64,000 nucleotides of DNA, taken from contig BSQZ01000053.1 in the NCBI GenBank assembly GCA_033239005.1, positions 2,586,501 to 2,650,500 of the forward strand, in the 5' to 3' direction. The translations under genes and the position numbers were made by a program. Within the stretch, counting starts at the first letter, position 1. Every line of letters starts with the position of its first letter. Of this stretch, positions 55,548 to 64,000 are shown piece by piece. Origin of the DNA: Lamellibrachia satsuma. Taxonomy: Eukaryota > Annelida > Polychaeta > Sabellida > Siboglinidae. The notes under the pieces are model-generated. The model saw only the letters and a list, made by a program, of their open reading frames with translations, did not search any database and was not told the origin of the DNA.

Positions 55548-58500
55548 AAGTTGAATCCAGAGCTGATGGATGGAGGTCCACCTCAACCGACTGCCAGAAT
55601 GTCACTGGTCTCATCTGAGGGCAATGAACGTAGCAGAGGAAAACTCCCTTTCTGGCCACCACACTCGACGCAATGGCCTGCTGACGTCAGCGATGCTGAT
55701 AAGAAAATCAGTGAATTGGATTACAAGTCAGACCCACACGCTCCGCCACTGCCGACCGGCAAAAAGCCATCGCTATCTGAACTTATGAAATTGGTAACTC
55801 TTGGAGAAGATTACAACACATATTCTCACGAGGCCACAACGAACACTGGTAACTACACTTTCCAATCTTCTTGTTCTTCTCCTATGTGTCATGATGTGGA
55901 CATCGTTGATAATGTTGGAGTTGTTAATTGTTGTTGATGATTAATCTGATGTTGACTGCGATTAATGAAATGGTAATGGTTCTTCAAAAAATCAGACAAT
56001 GACTGAACATTGCCTGTCATTCGAAACCAATTCAACTATGTTATTGTGGTTGACGTCAGTCCCGACGTACAACTTGGCGATCTATGTTAAATTACTTAAG
56101 ATCTCGTTAATACATATTTGAAGCGTAGGTATGGTTTACCTACTGTGCTTTTCCCACAATGCAAGAGCACACTGGTGTGCGTACATGCTCCACGCTACCA
56201 GTTAGTGAACATAAACAATGTGTTGCTAAACCCGGTTGATGATAGTGATGTTAATTTGTACTACGACAACAACAATAAAATACAATTTACAATGTCATCA
56301 ACACATTTATTTGTTAGATAATTTTTACGTACAGTTTACATACTATTTGTTAGACGTTATCGCATAGCAGTTTTGAAATCACAAAAAACGTGGTGTTGTC
56401 AGTAATGTGTAGGCGGACATGTCTCACGGTGCGGACATGCCCCACCTTCCCCTACATGAAGAAATGCAACTAATTAAAATTAATAATGAGTGCATATGCC
56501 CCACATTCCCCTACATGAAGAAATGCAACTAATTAAAATTAATAATGAGTGCTTATTTTTAAATAATTGTATTTTCCCCGTGACGTCGCAGAGGAAAATG
56601 TTCCCGATGGCTGCCAACGTTATGGATACGTAGATCACATGCAAAAGCCTGGTGACTGCAGTGATGTCGTTGATAACCTTGCCCTGGCAGAGAATATACA
56701 TGAAGTGAAGGTAGGTGAACGTTTTCTACAATTTCGGTCTACGCCCTCAGAAGGACTAATTGTGCACACGGGGAAGTTAACGAACTGAAGCACACATGTA
56801 TTGATAGAAACAGTTTGACCCAAATAATAGAGAATGTCGATGAAGTAGAAGTGTGCTGCATTCGAAAAAGTGTGATTTGTATGTAAACAAGTACTTGTTC
56901 TCAGAGGACAATAAATGATTATACAATACGTTACTTTATGACTGTGTAAATGCAAACAGCACGAATACGTTCTAAAACATAATCTAAATATTTATCTTAG
57001 AGGATTGGGGCCGGCACACGTCGATCATGAATATACAAAAACAAATGATGCAGTTACTATGACAGTCACAACTATCTTTTGTTTTGTTGGCTGAGTTTGG
57101 CGACCTTTGTCCATAGCAGAGACAAAAAGATCCCATTGAATCAGCTACTAACAACAACAGATATGACGAGGAGGAAGAGTTTTCAATCTGGGAACATGGC
57201 ACCTGTGTCAGCTTCACAAACAGCGATGATGTATTTGATCAGGTATTGTTTTCTGTTTTCCTTTCCGTATTCCTCTTGGCTTTCCGTGTTCCTCTTGGCT
57301 TTCCGTGTTCCTCTTGGCTTTCCGTGTTCCTCTTGGCTTTCCGTGTTCCTCTTGGCTTTCCGTGTTCCTCTTGGCTTTCCGTGTTCCTCTTGGCTTTCCG
57401 TGTTCCTCTTGGCTTTCCGTGTTCCTCTTGGCTTTCCGTGTGCCTCTTGGCTTTCCGTGTTCCTCTTGGCTTTCCGTGTTCCTCTTGGCTTTCCGTGTTC
57501 CTCTTGGCTTGCCGTGTTCCTCTTGGCTTTCCGTGTTCCTCTTGGCTTTCCGTGTTCCTCTTGGCTTTCCGTGTGCCTCTTGGCTTTCCGTGTTCCTCTT
57601 GGCTTTCCGTGTTCCTCTTGGCTTTCCGTGTTCCTCTTGGCTTTCCGTGTTCCTCTTGGCTTTCCGTGTGCCTCTTGGCTTTCCGTGTTCCTCTTGGCTT
57701 TCCGTGTTCCTCTTGGCTTTCCGTGTTCCTCTTGGCTTTCCGTGTTCCTCTTGGCTTTCCGTGTTCCTCTTGGCTTTCCGTGTGCCTCTTGGCTTTCCGT
57801 GTTCCTCTTGGCTTTCCGTGTTCCTCTTGGCTTTCCGTGTTCCTCTTGGCTTTCCGTGTTCCTCTTGGCTTTCCGTGTTCCTCTTGGCTTTCCGTGTTCC
57901 TCTTGGCTTTCCGTGTTCCTCTTGGCTTTCCGTGTTCCTCTTGGCTTTCCGTGTTCCTCTTGGCTTTCCGTGTGCCTCTTGGCTTTCCGTGTTCCTCTTG
58001 GCTTTCCGTGTTCCTCTTGGCTTTCCGTGTTCCTCTTGGCTTTCCGTGTTCCTCTTGGCTTTCCGTATTCCTCTTGGCTTTCCGTGTTCCTCTTGGCTTT
58101 CCGTGTGGTCTTTTGTTTCCTTCTGGCTCTCAACATAGTTATCAATTGTATGTTTCATTTGTCCGTTCTCTATAGTTATGTGTTCCAACATATCATACAC
58201 TACTCTTCTGGATTTTATTCCATATTTGCCGTTCTGATCTTCCCTTTTACACGTCGGTGTTTCACAGAATCTGACGTACACCAAACATTTTGTTCACACC
58301 CTCTTCTGATCCATACAAGGCCACCAATGTAATGTCCTAAAAACCATCTACTACTTTTGTTAAAAGGCTACACGTGGTGTCACGCTACGTCTGTTTTAAA
58401 TATGCATCATATTCCATTTGTAATTCATAAACGGACACTGTTTAGTATTCTCATTTTCCTTAGACTCGTTAGTACTTAACCGGCGTTGTACGGGGAGAAA

Positions 58501-60031
58501 AGTCAGTCAAGTATTTTCCACTGATCAACATTAGTACCTATAATATAGGTCAGTTGTATATTCTAGTTGAAGCCGCGGCTACAATGTTACTAATGTAGCT
58601 AGTGTTTGCTTGTCATGATATGTATATAGACGCTTTCTGTGCATAAACACTTCTGTGGGGTACAGGCAAACTCTAATAACTTGAAAAGAATTCAAAATTG
58701 AATCCAGCGGCAAATATGTAGGCATAGTTATTATCTATATGATGACATAGAAAGCAAAATAACTCCACGGTTACAACTTCCTCTGCGACTTTTTTGAAAT
58801 TGTGACCTTCACCCCCCGTGGGACCCGTAGGGATGTTTCCACGTCCAAACGCCACGTCCGTCAGAAGAGCCCCTGGGCTACCTTACAAAGTTTCGCCAGG
58901 AATGGCCCACAGAAGCGGCTGTGTATAAGGCACAACAGACAAACAAACAAACAAACAGACAGACAGACAGACAAACCGACAGACAGGCAGACAGACAAAA
59001 CACACAGTTTGCTTTATATTTTTAGATAATAAACTATTTGATGCAGGTGAAACTACAAAGTATCAAATAATAGCATGAAATCTGAAACATAGGGTGCATT
59101 TCTTTTCTTTTTTTTGCAGCTGCACAGAAACAAATATGGGTATTTAATCAATGAAGATCACAATAAGAATTGCCCTTTGAGAGGGATATTTGTGTGCGTG
59201 CGTGTGTGTGTGTGCGTGCGTGCGTGCATGCGAACATATGCATAGATATATAATTATACACTCTTCAATAACCACCACAGCCGGCTGCTTCAATTGCGTC
59301 ATCTGATATTGATGACGAAGTGACAGACTACCCCTCTTCCTGGCTACGTTCACCACAAGTACAACCTGCCGACTTGAAAAACACTGGTGAAGAAATCGGT
59401 GATATGTATTACGGTACAAACCAACACCCACCACCACTACCTACTGGTAAAAAGCCATCACTATCTGAACTGGTGAAGTTGGCAGATTACGACGGAACTG
59501 AGAGCACTGATTATGACACAAACTCGAGAAATAATGGTATTTGTTTCTGCATTATAGTATTTAGTTTATAAGTTTAAATTATAGTAATTAATTCCATGAT
59601 TTTTTATGGTTAATAATCATACAAAACCTGTAGTGTCTAATTAGTTTGTGAAGAAAGGGGAAAAATTAAATAAGTGTATGGATGAATGCCAACATTTTTA
59701 ATTATTCCTTCTTCTAATCTTTTGTAAGTGTGCATGCCAGATATTAATGTCATATTTCCTTTTCTGCAAATAAATACCTTCATTAATGTCATAATTATGA
59801 GTACCTGAAGGATGATGAAATGTGACTATATAGTTTGTTACTAACGAGTCTATTTTATGGAATATGTGTGTCTTGATTTCAGATTCCAGTATCACAAGAT
59901 GGCTAACGCCACCGCCGACACCGCCTGCTGACAAAAAACCATCGATATCTGACCTTGAGAAAGTAGCAGCTGTTGAAGAAATGTATAGCAAATATTACGA
60001 CTACAATGACATTGAGAGTACTGTTTTTTAG
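55548..60031 (+). CDS. Unrecognised gene with a repeated proline-rich KKPS motif, 3' exons
   Basis: Exons: 55548-55848, 56592-56710, 57120-57242, 59120-59191, 59281-59536, 59883-60031 (TAG). GT-AG ends and phases (1, 0, 0, 0, 1) agree, giving about 339 residues. Three exons carry the same motif: PHAPPLPTGKKPSLSELMKL, HPPPLPTGKKPSLSELVKL and PPTPPADKKPSISDLEKV. Each is near tyrosine/acidic stretches (GEDYNTYSHE, GDMYYGTN, YSKYYDYNDIES). Other exons are acidic (RYDEEEEFSIWEHG) or Cys-containing (DGCQRYGYVDH). PPLPTGK could bind SH3 domains (inference). No signal peptide or membrane segment is visible in these exons, and the 5' end is unknown. The fourth exon (donor gtgtgc) is the least certain. 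AATAAA at 60,277 is a possible polyadenylation signal. Confidence 0.65.
57255..58110 (+). repeat. 19-bp minisatellite, about 44 copies, in an intron
   Basis: Unit gttcctcttggctttccgt, nearly invariant; a few units have 'gtgcctc'. It starts about 12 bases after the splice donor of the 57,120-57,242 exon. Since 19 is not a multiple of 3 and the unit has no stop in most frames, frames of over 300 codons arise on both strands without any gene. Confidence 0.97.
58110..59110. other. Intron remainder, no other feature recognised
   Basis: Unique sequence apart from a short (ACAG)n run at 58,940-58,995. Frames are short and unsupported. Confidence 0.5.
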
Positions 60032-60099
60032 AAACAGAATCGACATATGTCTGGGAGGATTGAAACACCCGTTCATGGTTGAGATGATTTTAATTAAGA

Positions 60100-60282
60100 T
60101 TAAATATGCAGTTACTGTGACAGCAACACTTATTTTACACTTTGTTGGCTCTGAGTTTGGTGACCTTTATTTACAGCAGAGGTGGAGATACCTCTATGAA
60201 TCGGCTAACTACGCAACAGCACGCGCCTCAATTAATGTATTTATTATCTATATCACTGTATGTTCAAAAAAGGAATAATAAA
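60100..60282 (+). pseudogene. Degenerate copy of the third exon, after the stop codon
   Basis: 'atgcagttactgtgacagca' to 'tttacagcag|agg..gaatcggctaactac' matches 57,050-57,160 (intron end and exon). The copy reads RWRYLYESANYATA in place of RQKDPIESATNNNRY. It lies in the presumed 3' untranslated region. Confidence 0.5.
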
Positions 60283-60439
60283 CTGTTCAATTTATATCGC
60301 ACTGGTGTAGGTGCCAATCTCTTCACTGTAATATGTGCATGTGCCACTCTAGCATTGGAGAATTAAAGAGTATGAACTAGAAGGCCAAGAAATATTCCTA
60401 ACCGAAAGAAAGAGCTGCGGGGAAGATAACTTAACCAAA

Positions 60440-60545
60440 CTTGTTGACTCGAATCGTATGGCTTGACTCAAGTCGTAGGGCCTGACTCAAGTCGTAGGGC
60501 CTGACTCGAGTCGTAGGGCCTGACTCAAGTCGCACTCGAGTCCCC
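60440..60545 (+). repeat. Tandem repeat, 19-bp unit, four copies
   Basis: Unit gtcgtagggcctgactcaa with minor changes. Related 'gacttg' repeats are scattered at 60,880-61,030. Confidence 0.85.
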
Positions 60546-60554
60546 CATTTTCAT

Positions 60555-60715
60555 AAGGTAAGGTAAGGTACGTTCTTATATAGCGCTGTATCCGGTCCAT
60601 AGGACTGCTCAAAGCGCTTTACACTTCACCCCCTGGCAGACCTGTTCATTCCAAGGCCATCTCAACTTCTTTGGGAAGTATTCATGACAGGCCACACCAA
60701 CAACAACAACAACTA
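60555..60715 (+). repeat. Dispersed repeat with 'tatagcgctgtatcc...ctcaaagcgcttta'
   Basis: The motif 'cttatatagcgctgtatccg' followed by 'gctcaaagcgctttacactt' is typical of short interspersed repeats in many marine invertebrates. The family is not assigned. Confidence 0.5.
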
Positions 60716-60721
60716 TATACA

Positions 60722-60725
60722 CACA

Positions 60726-60785
<60 letters not shown>

Positions 60786-60786
60786 T
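60722..60786 (+). repeat. (CACG)n microsatellite
   Basis: About twelve CACG units followed by CA. Confidence 0.95.
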
Positions 60787-61124
60787 ATATGAAGTACTTA
60801 TTAGTACTGGTTAATATATTGTGACGAGGCAGCATCCGGCTAATTAAAGTTCCCGCGAAACATTACCCCGGTCAAGCCACAACAATTATGGCCACTGTTG
60901 GACCCTGAAGGCTTGACTTGGGTGATGACTTGGGATTTGACTTGAAGCTCAGATAGATGACTCGAAACATGACATGGACTTAGAAGGTCATTGATTGAGA
61001 CTTGACGTGACAGTAATTGTGACTTGCCAACAAGTCTGGGCATAACAACCTGCAGTTATAAAGCACTGCGACCTGAACGATATTATTAGAGTTCTGCAAC
61101 AAAGTTCTGATGGAAGGGAAGAAG

Positions 61125-61870
61125 CCGCTACATGCAGTGGCCATGCAGGGTCTATAAGATACCGTCAAAGGATGGAGAAACTGAGCGGCTTGAGATCCTA
61201 GCATGAGTTCTGCAGTGTGACACGCTCGCACCATACCTCTTCGTGGGATTCCTTGACCATGCACTGCGACGAGCAACAGACGGACTTGAAGAGGAAATGG
61301 GATTCCTACTTAGGGGTCATCCATAAAGAATGTCACGCTTGGGGGTGTGGGTCTATGGGCAAGCGTGACGAAGCGTTACATGGGGGGGTCTCTGGGCCAG
61401 CGTTACGTAACGGTTTTTTAAATGTCGGCTCGTCTAGCTGTCAATATCCGACAAGTATCTCTAATTTTAAAGCCATCTGTATGTATATTTCAAAAGCATT
61501 TCAGCGACAAACCAGATGGTCTTCGTCAAAATGAACGTATAATTATAGGGTTGGGTGTACATGCCAGCGTTTCGAAGCGTTACAAGGGGGGTGGGGGTTT
61601 CAAAAACGTCCCAAAATAGCGTAACGTACTATATAGATGGCCCCTTACAAGAAAACAACACAGATGTGTAAAATCCGCGATGTCATCAATCACATTTTGA
61701 TTTGGGGATTTGCAAACTAGATATAGCCAGATCTGTCAGAAGAAATCACACAGTCAAAGGAGCTTCTCGTGTAAATGGAATCATCATGTCCGAGGTTTGG
61801 GTTGAAGATTAATGCTGGAAAAATCAAGTTCACGACTTACAACCACCATAAAACATCAAGGGGACAGACG
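61125..61870 (+). pseudogene. LINE reverse transcriptase remnant split by a MITE
   Basis: First part: SKDGETERLEILA*VLQCDT then LAPYLFVGFLDHALRRATDG and LEEEMGFLL, the GVLQGDTLAPYLF block. After the insertion: GFAN*I*PDLSEEITQSKEL (a decayed FADD box), then FGLKINAGKIKFTTYNHHK. Stops in both catalytic boxes show it is dead. Confidence 0.75.
61309..61648 (+). mobile_element. MITE-like element inserted in the LINE remnant
   Basis: Ends are imperfect inverted repeats: 'ttaggggtcatccataaaga' and 'gtcacgc' on the left, 'gcgtaacgtac' and 'tagatggccccttac' on the right. The interior has several G runs and 'agcgttac' repeats and no coding capacity. Confidence 0.65.
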
Positions 61871-62204
61871 AAGGAATAGGCCCTCTTCAGTGCAGCAAAT
61901 GGTGGCGCCGCATAACGGAGGTTGGATAACCGAGACTACGGTGCTACCCTCTGTCGGAGGGCCCCTAACGGATATTCGCTAATTGTTATCCGCAACATCA
62001 AATCGACATTGAAAAACTATCTTATATTCGTTTAGCGTGTACAATTACAAGTAGCTGGAATTACACATACACTTCTGGAAGTATTATTGTGTCAAAATAA
62101 CTGTAAAATGTCACTAATCTGCTCTTACACAAACTTATTTGTAACTTCTGGTTATCTTCGGGACTTCGCTTCTCGCTAATTGAAGTGCCTATGCGCATTA
62201 GACC

Positions 62205-62212
62205 ACTTCCGG
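62205..62212 (-). promoter_or_regulatory. ETS/GABP-type site ahead of the gene at 62,346
   Basis: CCGGAAGT on the minus strand, about 135 bases before the start codon, in a GC-richer stretch. Such sites are common in TATA-less promoters. Confidence 0.3.
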
Positions 62213-62345
62213 CTCGTATCGCAACACGGAAACGAAGCGAGAACACCTGACAAGTGTTTTGATAAAACAACTCGACGGAATTCGTTAATATTATTGTTGG
62301 GAAAGTTGCGCTGGAGTATTATCAATTAATGGTAGGTAACGCAAC

Positions 62346-62466
62346 ATGTCGGGCACGGCGAAAGCTGCGACGGTAGACGAGATCAGTGCCCCGGACGGCG
62401 GGGCGCCAGCAAACTTCACACAAGAATCCACGGTAAACTCGACTGAAGTTGACGCAAAAACGGCAG
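62346..62466 (+). CDS. First coding exon of an unidentified gene
   Basis: ATG at 62,346, 40 codons plus one base, then donor 'cag|gttagt'. Peptide starts MSGTAKAATVDEISAPDGGA and ends EVDAKTA. It is acidic, Ala/Thr/Ser-rich and without a signal peptide, as in the cytosolic leader of many proteins. The surrounding 300 bases are CpG-richer than the neighbourhood. No further exon was found before 64,000. Confidence 0.55.
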
Positions 62467-62469
62467 GTT

Positions 62470-63620
62470 AGTAAGTTCCAGATGTGTCCGTATGGATAGT
62501 TTACTGGGTTCGGTAGATGTGTACACGACTCTACTGTATGTCTGGTCGTTTATTATGTCATCACATGAGTCAAACACGCGTCATGTGATTCTGTCTATTG
62601 ATATTAGTAATACTATAGTGCCGTGGTAAGGGTGTCACCCCGTGGGATACTCGCTATACAATACTGAGTTATACATGTATGTGCCGCGCAAATGCCCCTG
62701 TTTTTGGCCATTTTTTCTCTCTCTCTGTCCGTAGAAAAAATGTAAATGTTCTCTCTTTGTGCCCCAATTAAACCTGATAATTCTCCCTTTCATCGAAGAG
62801 GAAATTTCAAAATGAAAACGTTCCGCCCGGGCTTACCTTACACTTATAGATATTAGATAAATTGTTCAATAATTCTCTCTTGGTGACCCTAAATTTCTTG
62901 ATTTCTCTCTCTCCATGTGCTCCATGGGGCTCTGGTGGCACACCCCACTGCTTTGGTATGGCAATACCCCCCCGGGTGTCACATACCTAGGGGTGCAACA
63001 ATACATCAAACTGTCGAAAGTTATTGTCGATAGAACACTGACCACTAGATTGTTTAGTAACAATAGTTGGCAGAACTACTTGTGTTACTGTGATACTGTT
63101 TGCAAATGCACTTTTTCAACTTTATTTGGTAATATTTATACTTACTTATCAGCCTAGCACCAACAAGAGCAGTATTGACAGAGCAACGCCATCCATGGAT
63201 TCACCATATTCAACCAATAGCCTCCATCACTCAGACTCCCTCTCACATGATGGTGCCACCCATCAATAATGGTTTTGGATTGCTATCATGGCTATTCACT
63301 ATTCCACGATACTGTGGCAATGCTATCGCAATAGTTATGAAACTATCGTAATACTATTGCAATAGTAATTTATAGCTGTCACAGTACTACCGCAATAGTA
63401 AAACAATCCCCAAAAGTCACCCCATCTATGAACAGTGACACCTCGTCTGCTCACTATCTGCTCACCTTTGTAATGCCTCTACTAGACTAAGTGCTAACTG
63501 TTACATGTTACTGACACTTCCACTGGAGCTGTCCTAATATTGGCTTTGTACATTACTGGCACATCATTGACAATTTAGCATCTAAACATCTGGTGACATG
63601 TGTTGACATATTACTATACA
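62470..63620. other. Intron or intergenic, no gene recognised
   Basis: Short repeats only: CT-rich 'tttttctctctctctg', 'atactattgcaatagtaa'-type inverted motifs at 63,310-63,410, and a string 'aggggtgcaacaatacatca' at 62,990 resembling a hAT transposon end, without a partner. Confidence 0.4.
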
Positions 63621-63627
63621 TGTATAT

Positions 63628-63667
63628 CACTATTCAGGGTTGGCATGTATGCCAACCCTGAATAGTG
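63628..63667. repeat. Perfect 19-bp inverted repeat with a 2-base centre
   Basis: Left arm cactattcagggttggcat (63,628-63,646), centre gt, right arm atgccaaccctgaatagtg (63,649-63,667). All 19 pairs match, then pairing stops abruptly at both ends. Confidence 0.95.
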
Positions 63668-64000
63668 CATGTTTTGTATGACTGTTAACGTGAATTCGTA
63701 AGACCTGCAAACGAACCCATTCGATTATCTGTCTGCTGGCATTCCGCACCAGCTCAAAAGGAGCTCGTTGTGCAAGCTGGGATATATCAATTGATTGGAT
63801 CATGCCTGAGAACAAACAGCAAAAATATTCACGAGAGTCACTCTTCAGATGTGTTTTGAATTGATTTGTTATTCATGTGCTGTTTACCAAAAGGGGCCAT
63901 ATCCCATAATAGTTAATACCAAAACAAAATAGAAAAATCACAAAACTGGAAGGAATGACTGCTTTGCCCTTAAAGCCTGCCGATTTATCAGTTGCCAACA

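Noticed and set aside
57079..58332. Frames of 417, 356, 320 and 309 codons on both strands
   Set aside because: They are produced by the 19-bp repeat, which lacks stops in most frames. Three or more overlapping frames are equally open, and repeats such as GKPRGTRKAKRNTESQEEH have no independent support.
62980..63010. hAT-like transposon end 'aggggtgcaacaatacatca'
   Set aside because: No inverted partner or 8-bp target duplication was found in the window.

Overview
The window is nuclear DNA from an animal, probably a marine invertebrate. Genes are split by introns with canonical GT-AG sites and phases that add up. The recognisable products are metazoan families: FGD-type FYVE/PH proteins, a NIDO-domain secreted protein and Patched-related proteins. 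The rest is microsatellites, minisatellites, non-LTR retrotransposon tails, tRNA-derived SINE-like modules and a long-TIR DNA transposon. A lancelet or a mollusc would fit; the sequence alone does not decide.

Layout. 1-22,020: a recent tandem segmental duplication of about 11.5 kb (unit U1 at 1-11,451, unit U2 from 11,452 to about 21,010), followed by a further partial piece. Each unit holds older nested duplications, several arrays of one 25-bp minisatellite, SINE-like modules, and the last exons of an FGD-like gene (FYVE zinc finger, second PH domain, stop codon). 22,030-28,390: a retrotransposon graveyard around a decayed 4.4-kb DNA transposon with about 480-bp inverted repeats. 28,800-33,670: a complete five-exon NIDO-domain gene on the minus strand, 276 codons, with a TATA box. 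34,600-36,230: an inverted duplication around long TA arrays. 36,200-42,200: mostly intergenic, with one possible signal-peptide exon. 42,241-43,580: two pieces of a Patched-related gene arranged head to head. 43,831-47,579: a third, older FGD cassette that also retains the end of the first PH domain. 48,300-55,540: the tail of that unit, then triplicated modules made of unique sequence, 25-bp arrays and a retrotransposon tail. 55,548-60,031: the 3' exons of an unrecognised plus-strand gene in which a proline-rich motif ending KKPS recurs in three exons. 60,400-62,000: short repeats and a dead reverse transcriptase split by a MITE. 62,346-62,466: first coding exon of another plus-strand gene. 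Beyond this only a perfect 19-bp hairpin stands out.

The most interesting theme is the FGD region. Three C-terminal cassettes, each with its own stop codon, lie on the same strand. Each has kept its reading frames but lost different splice acceptors, and the PH exon of the first cassette has changed more than the introns beside it. The array may be an alternative 3' cassette system or a set of decaying paralogues; RNA data would decide. Intron-exon models come from reading splice sites and frames by eye. No database search or alignment was run.
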